From Lutraria lutraria (Eukaryota; Mollusca; Bivalvia; Venerida; Mactridae): a stretch of DNA of 64,000 bases. Below the pieces are notes generated by a model. It ran no database searches. It saw nothing but the letters and a program-made list of their open reading frames with translations, and was not told the origin of the DNA. Positions within the stretch are counted from its first letter, which is position 1. Each line of letters starts with the position of its first letter. This document shows positions 12,125 to 24,112 of this stretch, piece by piece. A program made the translations under genes and the position numbers. The stretch spans positions 8,071,770 to 8,135,769 of the forward strand of contig OZ026850.1 of assembly GCA_964023205.1 (NCBI GenBank), given 5' to 3'.

Positions 12125-12315
12125 GTTCATAACTATTCCACTAGGTTCAGAGTGTCAGTTGATTCTGTCTACCCAAGGTTACAGGTTTTGGTAAACGATC
12201 ATTTGCTTATCAAGGTTGCTCCCTCTGGAATGAAACGCCACAGCATATAAGAGAAGTTAAGAACCTCCCTCAGTTTAAGTCCACCGTCAAAGCCCATCTG
12301 CTTGCTAGTGTTTGA
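12125..12315 (+). pseudogene. LINE ORF2 C-terminal tail fragment
   Basis: One frame reads FGKRSFAYQGCSLWNETPQH followed by IREVKNL, ending FKSTVKAHLLASV and a stop. This is the conserved tail of CR1/L2-like reverse-transcriptase polyproteins (F..R.F......WN.LP..IR......F...L..HL). The upstream part is frameshifted, and no reverse-transcriptase core is present. It shares ccactaggttcagagt with the copy at 28583. Confidence 0.7.
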
Positions 12316-12514
12316 AGTTGTTTTTATACACATTTAGATATCAATAATTCTTAGATTATGATGTAAATTCTATGACAGTAATTTTATTCTGTGATAATAA
12401 TTATCTCTAAGATAAATTTGTATTATTTTTTCATATTAATAATTTGTTGTTGTTTTCTTGGTTATTTACATATAATTTTATAAAGGACCATAATGGAAAT
12501 AAGGAATTACTTCC

Positions 12515-13766
12515 TTTTTAGCTCACCAGAGCACGAATGTGCTCAAGGTGAGCTTTTGTGATCGCCCTGCGTCCATCGTGCGTCATGCGTCGTGCGTCGT
12601 TACGTGGCGTCCATGTTTACTTAAGACAACATCTCCTCCTACACCGCTATGCCGATTGCAACCAAACTTTGCTGGAATGATCCTTGGGTGGTCCCCTTTC
12701 AAAGTTGTTCAAAAAATTAAATTTCATTAAAAACTCTGGTTGCTATGGCAACAAATAGAAAAAACTTAAAAAATCTTCTTCTCCGAAACCACAAGGCCTA
12801 GAGCTAAGATATTTGGTATGTAGCATTGTCTAGTGGACCTCTACCAAGTTTGTTCAAATTATTGCCCTAGGGTCAAAATTGGCCCCGCCCCGGGGGTCAC
12901 TTGATTTATATAGACTTATATAGTAAAATTTAAAAAATCTTCTTCTCCGAAACCACAAGGCCTAGAGCTAAGATATTTGGTGTGTAGCATTATCTAGTGG
13001 ACCTCTACCAAGTTTGTTCAAATTATTGCCCTAGGTTCAAAATTGGCCCTGCCCTGGGGCTTATTCTATTTTATATAGGAAAATTTAAAAAATCTTCTTC
13101 CCCGAAACCACAAGGCCTAGAGCTAAGATATTTGGTATGTAGCATTGTCTAGTGGACCTCTACCAAGTTTGTTCAAATTATTGCCCTAGGGTCAAAATTG
13201 GCCCCGCCCCAGGGGTCACTTGATTTATAAAGACTTATATAGGAAAATTTAAAAAATCTTCTTCTCCGAAACCACAAGGCCTAGAGCTAAGATATTTGGT
13301 ATGTAGCATTGTCTAGAGGACCTCTACCAAGTTTGTTCAAATTATTGCCCTAGGGTCAAAATTGGCCCCGTCCCGGGGGTCACTTGATTTATATAGACTT
13401 ATATAGGAAAAATTAAAAAATCTCCGAAACTGCAAGGCCTAGAGCTTAGATATTTTGTATGTGGCATTGTCTAGTGGACCTTTTCTAAGTTTGTTCAAAT
13501 TATGGCCCCGGGGTCAAAATTAACCCTGCCCTGGGGTTTATTCTATTTTATATAGGAACATTTTTAAAAATCTTCTTCTCCGAAACCACAAGGCCTAGAG
13601 CTAAGATATTTGGTATCTAGCTTTGTCTAATAGACCTCTTTTAAAAAACGGCCCAGATGGGTCACTTGATCTTACTTGGACTTGTATAGAAAACTTTAAC
13701 AATGTTAATCTCCAAATGACCTTTTCTCCTGGTGAGCATTTATAGGGCCATCATGGCCCTCTTGTT
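12515..13766 (+). mobile_element. A-type hairpin-ended element
   Basis: Complete copy with the TTTTTAGCTCACC start and the hairpin GGGCCATCATGGCCC end. Six to seven A monomers. It abuts the next copy with no spacer. Confidence 0.88.
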
Positions 13767-14873
13767 TAGCTCACCAGAGCACGAATGTGCTCAGGGTGAG
13801 CTTTTGTGATCGCCCTGCGTCCATCGTGCGTCGTTTGTCGTGAAGTGGCTTCCATGTTTACTTAAAACAACATCTCCTCCTACACCGCTTTGCCGATTGC
13901 AACCAAACTTTGCTGGAATGATCCTTGGGTGGTCCCCTTTCAAAGATGTTCAAAAAATTAAATTTCATTTAAAAATCTGGTTGCTATGGCAACAAATAGA
14001 AAAAAACTTAAAAAATCTTCTTGTCCGAAACCACAGGGCCTAGAGCTGAGATATTTGGTATGTAGCATTGTCTAATGGAACTCTACAAAGTTTGTTCAAA
14101 TTATTCCCCTGGGGTCAAAATTGGCTCTGCCCGGAGGTAACTTGATTTTACATAAACTTATATAGGAAATTTAAAAAATCTTCTTGTTAAAAACTACAAT
14201 GCCTAGAGCTTTGATATTTGGTGTGTCTAGTGGACCTCTACCAAGTTTGTTCAAATAATTGCCCTAGGGTCAAAAGTGGCCCCGCCCCGGGGGTCACTTG
14301 ATTTATATAGACTTGTATAGGAAAATTTTAAAAATCTTCTCCGAAACCACAAGGCCTAGAGCTTAGATATTTTGTATGTGGCATTGTCTAGTGGACCTCT
14401 ACCAAGTTTGTTCAAATTATGGCCCCGGGGTCAAAATTGGCCCTGCCCTGAGGTTTATTCTATTTTATATAGGAAAATTTGAAAAATCTTCTCCTAAACC
14501 ACTAGGCCTAGAGCTAAGATATTTGGTATGTAGCATTTTCTAGTGGACCTTTACCAAGTTTGTTCAAATTATTGCTTTAGGGTCAAAATTGGCCCCGCCC
14601 CGGGGGTCACTTGATTTATATAGGCTTATATAGGAAAATTAAAAAAATCTTCTCCGAAACCACAAGGCCTAGAGTTAAGATATTTTGTATGTAGGATTGT
14701 CTAGCAGACCTCTTCCAAATTTGTTCATATTATGGCCCTGGGGTAAAAATTGGCCCTGACCTTAGGGTCACTTGATTTTACTTGGACTCGTGTAGAAATA
14801 TTTTAACAATGTTCGTCTCCAAATGACCTTTTTTCCTGGTGAGCATTTATAGGGCCATCATGGCCCTCTTGTT
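13767..14873 (+). mobile_element. A-type hairpin-ended element, adjacent copy
   Basis: Begins directly in the cttgtttagctcaccagagc junction left by the preceding copy and ends with hairpin GGGCCATCATGGCCC and TCTTGTT. Its monomers differ from those of its neighbour, so the pair is two insertions or an old dimer rather than a fresh duplication. Confidence 0.86.
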
Positions 14874-15138
14874 TACTGATATTATTTACCTTTAATAATT
14901 TTACAGTCTCAATTTGTATATTCAGTAATATATTTTTTGTTGTTGTTTGAACATGGTAACTTTATATGCCCATTTTGTGTAATATATTTCCTACGTACCA
15001 TGTTTTAGAAATAGTTAAAATATGAATAATAATAATAAGTAAATAAATAAATAATATCCTGCATATTGTCTAGTTTTGACAATCATTAAAAAAATGGTCT
15101 TATTAAACCTAATGCTTATTTTGTACTTACTGCTTTAG

Positions 15139-15276
15139 AAGTTTGGTGGATTAGCAACACCTTATGGTACAGTTACACCAGGTGTAAATACTCCAGGTAA
15201 CACTACTCCTGGTGATATTGATATGAAGAAAATTGGACAAGCTAGAAATACACTTATGGACATCAAACTTACACAG
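15139..15276 (+). CDS. PRPF6: PRPF6 exon c
   Basis: Forty-six codons in phase 0 at both ends. The exon opens with [15 protein letters not shown], a Thr/Pro/Gly-rich linker. It then carries the highly conserved [18 protein letters not shown], the last part of the PRP1 N-terminal domain. The vertebrate linker contains a longer repeated TPYPGG block; here that block is shorter. The acceptor is tttag and the donor gtaata. Confidence 0.96.
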
Positions 15277-16164
15277 GTAATACTATGGATTAATGTTTTT
15301 ACTGATCAAAGGTTCTACCTAAACCTGCAACTAAATATCAGTGTCTAGTTGGCTGTCAGTCCCGTCTAGTTAAATCCATGTGTAACTGGTGTGACTGGTG
15401 TAGTTGGAATATCCATAAATTTCTTATTATTTGCTCCTTCCATTCATATGATCAACATGCTTTTATTTCTAATGAAAGGAATCGATTTTGACATTTCTTT
15501 CATTTACTTTTATTATCGGAGTTAAGAAATCCAAATTTTACAATTAGCCTCTTCCGGATAAATTACATGCATCTATTTAACTGACTGTCGATGCTTTAGG
15601 TATGCAAAATTAAAAAAGGGCACATGCTCTGTTTTATATATCAGCATTCTATAAAAGAATGAAAAATGTTCAAATCAGTGAAATAGAAGCTATGTTAAAA
15701 TTTGATGTTGTTGATTACCATCTTTCCTGTGTCTTATATATTTAATTCAGCATGGTTATGGTAGATAGTATTTATGTCTAAAAACCTTGCTCAAGTATGG
15801 ATCTCTTTCAATTTGGATTTTCATCTAATAAAAAAAGCAAGAAGTCAAATAATCGATAGCAAGAGTCAAAAGAAAGGTATTAAATATGAAAGCCTAAAAA
15901 GGTATTGTACTATACATTGTGGTTTTTCTTGAAAATAGTTGGTCAGTTTATTAGTTCCAGTTCTAGAAATTAGGTCATGTCTGTAAATCCTCTGGGCTAC
16001 TGGGGCAACTAGTTCAGTGGTTAAACTAGTTACTATTGGACCCTGCCGATCTTGTTTTAGACTGGCTGCCTTACTCAACAGAAAACTAGGCATTAAAGGT
16101 ATGTGCCAATTATCTTAAGCCTATATTTTACTGTAATATTTTTTTTCTCATTTTGTATTTTTAG
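15277..16164. other. PRPF6 intron between exons c and d
   Basis: No recognised repeat or RNA. A 75-codon minus-strand frame around 15866-16093 has no recognisable features. Confidence 0.5.
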
Positions 16165-16260
<96 letters not shown>

Positions 16261-16434
16261 TGAGAAACTATTTACCATAAATAGTTTAAATCCTGCACAA
16301 TTGTTTGAGCTTTTATCTGCAATGAATTAATTTACACTTTGTTATTATATTTTCTTTATAAGGCTTTAGGTCTGACAGTCTTTTAATTCAATGGTAAAAT
16401 AATGTTGATAAAAATGATTGTGTCAATGTTGTAG

Positions 16435-16627
16435 TGATGTAAAGAAAGCCAGATTGTTGTTGAAGTCAGTGAGAGAAACCAACCCTAAACATCCTCCTGC
16501 TTGGATTGCCTCAGCACGTCTAGAAGAAGTTACTGGTAAAATACAAGCTGCTAGAAACCTTATCATGAAAGGTTGTGAAGAATGTCCCAAATCTGAAGAT
16601 GCTTGGTTAGAAGCTGCCAGATTAATG
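16435..16627 (+). CDS. PRPF6: PRPF6 exon e, first HAT repeats
   Basis: Sixty-five codons, the first completed from the previous exon. Visible are [49 protein letters not shown] and LEAARLM, that is, two HAT (half-a-TPR) helical hairpins with their W..A..E and A(R/K)..L.+G...P spacing. These repeats form the curved scaffold that contacts other tri-snRNP proteins. The donor is gtgagt after ATG. An apparent ATG in intron sequence upstream of 16435 is not the start. Confidence 0.97.
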
Positions 16628-16938
16628 GTGAGTCAGTCTATCTTTAATATACCTCTTGTCAGTCTATCAGCATGATGATTATATGTGTATAAGGTAAATA
16701 CCAATACCCTTACAGTTTTCACAAAAAAAACACACTTTTTAAGCACTGGAAATTCCAGTGAAAATGCAACAAAGAGCTTTTAGTGGACCAAAATACTAAA
16801 CAATCCTGATATTACCACCATGTTAAACTTAAATATTTACAATGAGTATGTTATTATTGTAATGAGTATGTTATATTTATAATTACTGTTATATTTATAA
16901 TTACTCTGTTACATTTATAATTACTCTGATATATTTAT

Positions 16939-17045
16939 ACAGTAAAACCCAGATTATTTGAATGTTGTTGGGCCCTGAAAAATCATTTGGATAATCCATG
17001 GTTTCGGATAATCCATTTCGGTATGATGTACTGGTTGGAAAACAA
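16939..17045 (+). repeat. Pogo/Tigger-like end fragment
   Basis: acagtaaaacccagattatt followed by repeated ggataatcc words resembles the CAGTnnAACC termini of pogo/Tigger elements. Similar ends occur at 51745-51813 (inverted) and in 61036-61110. No transposase seen. Confidence 0.4.
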
Positions 17046-17061
17046 TAAATTCCGTACTGTC

Positions 17062-18065
17062 CGTTTATTGCAAGGGACAAAATCTCGGACGAGTTCGATA
17101 TTGGGCCATTTGGGGTCAAAAACTAGGTCACCAGGGCCAAATAAGGGAAAACCTTGTGAACACTTTAGAAATCACTGTTTTGATTGGATCTTCATGAAAC
17201 TTTGTCATAATGTTTATTTCAATGATATTTAGGTCAAGTTTGATAAAAGGTCATTTCCGGTAAAAAACTAGGTCATTAGGGCAAATTGCTGAAAAACCTT
17301 GTAAACACTCTTAGAAGTCACTGTTTTGATTGGATCATCATGAAACCTTATCAGAATGTTTGTCTTTATAATATCTTGGAAGAGTTCGAACATGGGTGAT
17401 CTGGGGTAAAAAAACTAAGTCACTAGGTCAAATCTTATGAAAAACCATGTTAACACTGTAGATTTCACAGTTATAATTGGATCTTCACCAAACTTTGTCA
17501 AATTGTTTGTTTTAATGATATCACAGTCAAGTACAAATATGGGTCATCTTGGTTCAATAACTGGGTCACCAGGTCTAATCTTAGGAAACTTTGTTAACAC
17601 TGTAGATGTCACAGTTTTGATTGGATCTTCACAAACCTTGTCATATTGTTCATCTTAATGATATTAATGACAAGTTCAAATATGGGTCTCATAGGGTCAC
17701 AAGGTCAAATCTTAGGAAAGCCTTATAAACACTGTAGATGTCAAATTTTGATTGTATCTTCACCAAACCTTGTCAGAATGTTTGTCTTAATGATATGTAA
17801 GACAAATTCGAACATGGGTCATCTGGGGTCAAAAACTAGGTCACAAGGTCAAATCTTAGGAAAACCTTGTCTATGCTGTAGTTTCCATGGGTTTGATTGG
17901 ATCTTCACCAAACCTTGTCAGAATGTTTGTCTTATTTATATGTAGGATAAGTTCTAACATGGGTCATCTGGGGTCAAAAACTAGGTCACCGGTTCAAAAC
18001 AATGTTTTAATGAGTGAACAATGATTGTCATGTGAGCGATATAGGGCCATCTTGGCCCTCTTCTT
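17062..18065 (+). mobile_element. B-type element, 5' truncated
   Basis: About six B monomers (ggtcatctggggtcaaaaac; gattggatcttcaccaaacc) and the hairpin 3' end tagggccatcttggccctct. The 5' hairpin is missing; the left edge abuts the pogo-like fragment. Confidence 0.8.
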
Positions 18066-18295
18066 ATCTTTGTTACATTCCTTTCACTTAATCATCCTTT
18101 TTAGCTCACCTGATTCATCCTTTTAGGATCAATGAATGTGTGGCGTATATATAGACGTAACTGGGACCGTAGATTTTATTCGGATAATACCGTATATTTG
18201 GAGAATTGGTCGTCGAATAATCAAAGTTTAACTGTAATGACTCTTGTTATATTTATAATGACTCTGATAATAATTGTATTTATAATATCTCTGAT

Positions 18296-19190
18296 ATTTT
18301 TAGCTCGACTTTTTGAAAAAAATGAGAGCTATGCTACTCACCCCGGCGTCGGCGTCTACGTGGGTTGAAGTTTTTGATAAAATACAGTAACTTGAACATT
18401 ATCAAATACATTCAACTCAAACTTTGAATTATTCCTTATGGGGACAATGCGCATATGTAGGACAATCAGCATAACCCTGTCAACAGAATTTTTAGAGTTA
18501 TGCGCCTTTTTAACTTAGATGTTTTGTAAAAATAGGTAAAATAGTACAATATCTTGAAGACTTTCAAAGATATTCAACTCAAACTTTAAATACTTCCTTA
18601 CGTGGACAAGGGGCATCTGTAGGACAAGCAGGATAACTCTGTAAACAGTATTATCAGAGTTATGCCCCTTTTTAACTTAGACTTTTTGTTAAAATAGTAC
18701 AATATCTTGAAGACATTCAAAGATATTCAACTCAAACTTTGAATATTTTCTTATGGGGACAAGGTGCATCTGTAGGACAAGCAGGATAACTCTGTAAACA
18801 GTATTAAAATAGGTAAAATAGTACAATATCTTGAAGACTTTCAAAGATATTCAACTCAAACTTGAATATTCTCTTATGGTTACAAGGCGCATCTGTACGA
18901 CAAGCAGCATAACTCTGTCAACAGTATTTTCAGAGTTATGCCCCTTTTTAACTTAGACTTTTTGTTAAAATAGTACAATATCTTGAAGACTTTCAAAGCT
19001 ATTAAAGTCAAACTTTGAATACTTCCTTATGGGGACAAGGCGCATCTGTAGGACAAGCAGCATAACTCTGTTAACAGTATTTTCAGAGTTATGCCCCTTT
19101 TTAACTTAGATTTTTCTCATGTATCAAGCATTTTATTATACTGAAGATTTAAAAAAGTCGAGCGTGCTGTCTTCTGACAGGTCTTGTTAT
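18296..19190 (+). mobile_element. S-type tandem-body element
   Basis: Starts tttttagctcgac and gagagctatgctactcaccc, with four to five monomers of about 150 bp (caatatcttgaagactttca; agttatgcccctttttaact), and ends aaaaagtcgagcgtgctgtc then gacaggtcttgtta. The gtcgagc near the right end is inverted relative to gctcgac on the left. A second, shorter copy is at 60136-60548. Confidence 0.8.
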
Positions 19191-19313
19191 TACTCTGATA
19201 TGTTTATAATGACTGTTATATTTATGATAACTCTGTTATATACATCTATCTGTTATCATGGACATTTGTTGTTATTGGTATGGAAGGATTGTATGTGATG
19301 TAACACTTTACAG

Positions 19314-19440
19314 CCAGGAGATCAAGCAAAGGCTGTGGTTGCACAAGCTGTAAGGCAGTTACCACAATCTGTCAGAATCTGGAGTAAAGCTGCAGAAATA
19401 GAAACAGAACTTAAAGCTAAAAAAAGGGTCTACAGAAAAG
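19314..19440 (+). CDS. PRPF6: PRPF6 exon f, HAT repeat
   Basis: Encodes [20 protein letters not shown] followed by a W.KAAEIE helix and KAKKRVYRK. This continues the HAT series and matches the vertebrate PGDTAKAVV segment closely. The exon ends one base into an Ala codon, and the donor gtttga is weak compared with the gtaagt-type donors elsewhere in the gene. Phase is confirmed by the next exon. Confidence 0.96.
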
Positions 19441-19860
19441 GTTTGATAATCGTTAATTGTACTACTACTATATGGGACAGTTAACTTTTCTTTTTTTGTA
19501 AATTGAAATGCATGATCAAATATTAGGAAAAAGTTCATATGCATAGTCATAATCATTCATTTGGAAAAGTTAAACATGATTAAGGTTCTTCTTAATTGGT
19601 GTTAATGAAAGGTTGCTGTTATTGAATAAGTAATTTCTGTATAAGTATATTAATGATTAATCAACAATATTTTTAAATTATACATGGAGATAAATAAATG
19701 GAATCCCGATATGATGTTATATCAGAATGCACCAGATTTTGTCACTAAACTGTTCTTAAACATTCTTATTTTTGTGCCTTTTCTTATGTTCTTATGTAAA
19801 GAATGTTTTGCCCCTCTGAAGTTCATAGAAGTTTATATTGCTTTAGACATGTAGGTCCAT
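19441..19860. other. PRPF6 intron, unremarkable
   Basis: AT-rich intron sequence after exon f. Nothing recognised. Confidence 0.5.
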
Positions 19861-19865
19861 CTGTA

Positions 19866-20215
19866 ACTAAACATTGTCCGACCAATAACTAGAGAACGAA
19901 TTGGCATAAGGTCCCCTGACTTGGTTTGGAAGTTGGTCATCACAATGATTTTCAACACAACACCTTGTTGGACCAATAACTAGAGAACTATAGTGTCTAT
20001 CATCCTCAGACTTAGTCAAGAGGTTGGTCATCACATGTAAATGGCCCCTTTTGATCATGAGGTCAGTATGACTGAGGTCAAAGTCACAATGACCTTCAAC
20101 ACAAACACTTGGACTACGCTCCTAAGAATTGGTTTGGAGATCATGTAGATGTTTAGCAGTTTGTCAAAGTCATATGTACCTATAAAACAAACTTTGTCTG
20201 CCAATGACTAGTGAC
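19866..20215. repeat. Short degenerate tandem repeat
   Basis: accaataactagagaac occurs at about 19880 and 19974, each followed by ggttggtcatcacaatg-like sequence (period near 94), and a weaker third copy (gccaatgactagtgac) is near 20199. The termini are not identified. Confidence 0.5.
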
Positions 20216-20218
20216 TGA

Positions 20219-21268
20219 TTATACCCCCAGATATGAAATATATGGGGGCTATATTGGATTCACGCTTAAAGGTCGGTCTGTGCGTCTGTAGACACAATTT
20301 ATCCGGAAAAAATTCTCAGCAACTACTGACAGGGTTTCAATGAAACTTCCCAGAAGTGATCAGTAGTAAGCCTAGTTGTGCATGCTATAACCATTTTTTG
20401 TTTGGATTAATTTTCACTGAGTTATAGCCCTTTGTTTTTTTAGCTCACCTGATTGATCAGGTGAGCTTTTAGGATCAATGAATGTCCGGCGTCCGGCCAC
20501 AATTAGTTTGTTTTACACTCTAGCATCCACAGCTCTTAACCAATCGTGATCAACCTTGGTCACAATGTATATGGCTACAATGTCTCGTCTAAGTTTGATT
20601 ATGGGCAAAATCAGACAGTAACTTCAAGAGTTATGGGGCCTTGACTTAGAAAATTTGCTATATTTAGCTTGTTTACACTCTAGCACCTTTATTTATTCAC
20701 CAATTCTAATCATATTTTCAGTAAATGTGTATAATTAAAATATCTTGGACAAATTTGATTATGGGCGGAATCGGACCAGAACTTCAAGAGAAATGGGCCC
20801 TTGACTTTGAAAATTTGCTATGTTTGAATTTGTTGACACTCTAGCGCACCGATCCTAATCATATTTACAATGAATGTGTATGACCTGAAGGTCTTGGACA
20901 AGTTCAGTGATGGGTGAAATCAGACCACAACTTCAAGAGTTATAGACCCTTGGATTAGAAAATTTGCTACGTTTTAGCTCGTTTAACAGTATTATACCTT
21001 CATTATTGGTTTTGATCAAAATTTATGTAAATCGGGTTATACGAGATGAAAACTATATTTACCTGGTCATTAATTATAGTGTCTTTGTTCTCAGGTGAGC
21101 GATCTAGGGCCATCTTGGTCCTCTTGTAAAATGTGTATTTAGAAATTGGTCCGGATATTTCTAAGCAACAATTTGCAGGTATTAAAAAAATTAAAAAGTG
21201 AAAAATGAAATATTTCCCTTTGTAAAATGTAACAATAACTGTAAAGGCGGCATCTGGGGGTATCCATG
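20219..21268 (+). mobile_element. T-family element interrupted by C-type element
   Basis: The left part (20219-20435) begins TTATACCCCCAGATATGAAA and includes one monomer. The right part (21128-21268) ends gcggcatctgggggtatcca. Between them sits a complete C-type element, so the T copy is the older insertion. Confidence 0.82.
20436..21127 (+). mobile_element. C-type hairpin-ended element nested in T copy
   Basis: 5' end ttttttagctcacctgattg with inverted tcacctgat...atcaggtga. Three to four monomers (tttacactctagca; ggacaagttc; caagagttatgggccc), and a 3' end caggtgagcgatctagggcc with tcttggtcctcttgt. Other copies are at 41341 and 49909. Confidence 0.86.
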
Positions 21269-21478
21269 TAAAATCCTTAATAAATATATAATAGGAAATT
21301 ACTATCCAGTTGGCATTTAGGGGCATACCTGTTTGACACACACCTCTTATTTAAATGAGCTGTTATGAATATGTTCTCTATGATCATATTCTTTTCAAAT
21401 CAGAGAAATAAAATTCTGAAACATCATCATTTAACTGTACAATTATTTCTTCATTTCAAACACTGTTTGTATTCCTAG

Positions 21479-21597
21479 CTCTTGAAAATATCCCTAACTC
21501 TGTGAAGTTATGGAAACTAGCAGTAGAGTTAGAAGATGAGGAAGATGCTAGAATTATGTTAAGTAGAGCTGTTGAATGTTGTCCTACAAGTGTTGAG
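21479..21597 (+). CDS. PRPF6: PRPF6 exon g, HAT repeat
   Basis: Encodes [19 protein letters not shown] and [18 protein letters not shown], the most conserved part of the HAT array; the second string is identical to that of vertebrates as I recall it. The acceptor is cctag and the donor gtaagt. The exon finishes in phase 0 at Glu. Confidence 0.97.
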
Positions 21598-21879
21598 GTA
21601 AGTTTACTTAATTGTATTGTAATTTAAAATTTGTGGTATGATGGATTTATTCAAGGTTTCAACTACTTGCATAGATTTGCATCTTAAGACTAATTGAAAC
21701 ATGATATTCAGTCTATGGTGCATTGTATAGCATGTAACATAAACACCAAGGAAGGATAGAGAACATGACAATGATACTATTCTGAACCGGTCCTATGATA
21801 CAGTATTATGTGTTACGAGTATCTTTTCATCTTATAGTTTCAGCATAATACTGGGACTATGTACTAAGGTTATTTCAAG

Positions 21880-22412
21880 TTTTTAGCTCACCAGAGCACA
21901 GAGTGCTCAAGGTGAGCTATTGTGATCGCATGTTGTCCGTGCATCCATCAACAATTGCTTTAAACAACAATTCCTTAAGTAATTGGCCAATTTCAATGAA
22001 ACTTTACAAGGATGTTCCTTGCATGAAGCTCTACCAAAGTTGTTAAAAAAGTTAAATTTCATTAAAACTCTGGTTGCCATGGCAACAAATAGGAAAAACT
22101 AAAATCTTCTTGTTTGAAACAGCAGGGCCTAAAGCTTAGATAGCCCAGGGGTAACTTGATTCTACATAGGCTTTTATAGGAAAATTTTTAAAATCTTCTT
22201 GTCAGAAACTACAATGCCCAGAGCTTAGATATGCTATGTGTAGCATCATCTAGTGGACCTCTTTGTTCAAATGATGGCCCTAGGGTCAAGATTGGCCTGC
22301 CCCGGGTGTCATTTGATTTATACATGCTCATATATAGGAAAAAGGTGAAAATGTTCTTCTCTAAAGGTCTTTTTTTCTGGTGAGTGATATAGGGCCATCA
22401 TGGCCCTCTTGT
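21880..22412 (+). mobile_element. A-type element, short copy
   Basis: 5' end tttttagctcaccagagcac, internal deletion around 22140, 3' end atagggccatcatggccctc then ttgtt, directly joined to a T1-family element. Confidence 0.85.
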
Positions 22413-22708
22413 TATACCCCCGCTAACGAAGTTTGAGAGGGGTATATTGGAGTCACTCTGTTGGTCGGTCGTTGGTCCGTATAAAAGTTTGTGGAGCTAC
22501 ATATGTAACTTCTTCCACATTTTTTAAGCGATTGAATAAAACTTGAAATATGTTATCACCATCAAGCGTAGATCTGCAAGACACAATTTTCATGCCCAGC
22601 AATTCACTCATTGCAGAGTTATGTCCCCTTGAACTTAGCCGTATAGTGTACTATTGCATTATTAGTGTCAAAGCGGCGGCGGGGGTATTAGTCACCTCTG
22701 TGACATAA
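22412..22708 (+). mobile_element. T1-family element with single monomer
   Basis: Starts TTATACCCCCGCTAACGAAG, with gtatattggagtcactc. One monomer follows with attgaataaaacttgaaata and gcagagttatgtccccttga, and the end is gcggcgggggtattagtcac. This may be a near-minimal unit of the family that is longer at 52931-53765. Confidence 0.75.
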
Positions 22709-22775
22709 GGGTCATGAAAAATTTTGTATACAGAGTTTTTGTGCATCTTGGATTAAAGTTATTATTTATTCACAG

Positions 22776-22938
22776 CTTTGGCTTGCATTGGCCAGACTTG
22801 AAAACTATGGCAATGCCAGGAAAGTCTTAAATAAAGCTAGAGAAAACATACCTACAGATCGTCTCATTTGGGTCAGTGCTGCTAAACTAGAAGAGGCAAA
22901 CAATAATATTCCTATGGTTGAAAAAATTGTTGAAAGAG
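22776..22938 (+). CDS. PRPF6: PRPF6 exon h, HAT repeats
   Basis: Encodes [20 protein letters not shown] and [20 protein letters not shown], then [13 protein letters not shown]. Two HAT hairpins are complete. The exon starts at CTT after cacag; the in-frame ATG at 22788 that an ORF caller would choose is not the start. The donor gtaata is followed within 35 bases by a transposable-element fragment. The intron that begins here is about 13.4 kb, the longest in the window. Confidence 0.97.
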
Positions 22939-22971
22939 GTAATACCATTTGCCTAATTGTTTATATTATGT

Positions 22972-23397
22972 TTTTTAGCTCACATGACCTAAAGCTTAGA
23001 TATTTGGCATGGAGCACCATCTAGAGACCCTCAAACAAAGCTGATATACCTGGTGTCATAATTAGCCCTGCCTCCAGAGATCACGTTTTATAAAAATTTA
23101 TATAGGAAAATATAAAAAATCTTATCGGAAAGCTCAAGGATTAAGGCTTAGATATTTGGCATGGAGCAACATCTAGAGACCCCATAACAAAATTGCTAAA
23201 ATGATACCCCTGTGGTCATAATTAGCCCTACACCAAGGAGTCACATATTTTATACAGACTTATATTTGAAAATATAAAAACTATCTTCTTGTCCGAAAGC
23301 ACAAGGCTTAGAGCTTAGCTATTTTGCATGTAGCAACACGTAGAGGCCCTCAAACCAAATTGCTCAAATAAAATCCCTGAGGTCTATTTTCCAATAG
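22972..23397 (+). repeat. A-type subfamily fragment
   Basis: ttttttagctcacatgacct followed by gatatttggcatggagcac repeated three times with ataggaaaatataaaaa-like spacers. Same sub-type as 1070-2210. The 3' hairpin is not present. Confidence 0.65.
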
Positions 23398-23698
23398 TTT
23401 TTACTTACTGTATAATTATGCCCAACACATTTTTGAGACTCAGTTTTCAAACTTGATGTGGGGGCTGCGTCTTATAAGCGAGTCATACAGGAAAGGTAAA
23501 AGAAATTTTACAAAATCTTATACTTTTGACAGAATATTTAATTTTATCTACTGTAACTTTCGTTTTCAACGACGTGCCCCCACACACTCATTATCCAGTA
23601 GTTTAGCAAAACAACTCACAAGATTACCTATTATACTTTGTTAGCATTAAGAACTTTCTGTTCTTATCTTATCTAACAGATTCATTCACCCTTAGATG

Positions 23699-23952
23699 CA
23701 GGGCGCAAAAAAAACGATAATTTGCCGGTCCAGACTGAATTTCAACATCTCGGACCGATTTGAGTTGCAGAAAATTGCATAAAAGTTCCATAAATTTCAT
23801 AGAATGCAGTCCCAAATCGCTAAGTATGTGCAAAATCTCACAAACCGTACTGTGTGTTGTTCGCACCATCCTCAAATACCCCCATAAACATGTCAAGATA
23901 ACCAATAGCCCGGAGTGATCTTTTGTTAATCCGATCAATCGATGTCAACAGT
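23699..23952. repeat. D-family dispersed repeat, copy 1
   Basis: gggcgcaaaaaaaacgataa, gaccgatttgagt, cgcaccatcctcaaatac and a gatcttttgttaatc-like segment recur in the same order at 37365-37605 and 48304-48538. No terminal repeats or coding capacity seen. Confidence 0.65.
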
Positions 23953-24112
23953 AATTAGTCCAAATACATGGTAGACAAGAGTAAAACAATGCACTGATCT
24001 TTTGCGTTAAGTGATGTGTTTGCGCGGTTAGCCATGAATGACCGTTAATATGCATTAAGTTTGAGTCAACTCAGAACTTCAAACGTCGTTCCATATGCAG
24101 ATTACATACTGC

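Noticed and set aside
12539..14043. Short plus-strand frames starting at the A element heads (also 4695-5018 and 54500-54703)
   Set aside because: Near-identical peptides arise from each A copy head by read-through of non-coding element sequence.
16418..16675. Separate small gene beginning at ATG 16418
   Set aside because: It is PRPF6 exon e with intron on both sides; splice borders at 16435 and 16627 keep the PRPF6 frame.
22788..23024. Separate 78-codon gene
   Set aside because: PRPF6 exon h read into the following intron and repeat.
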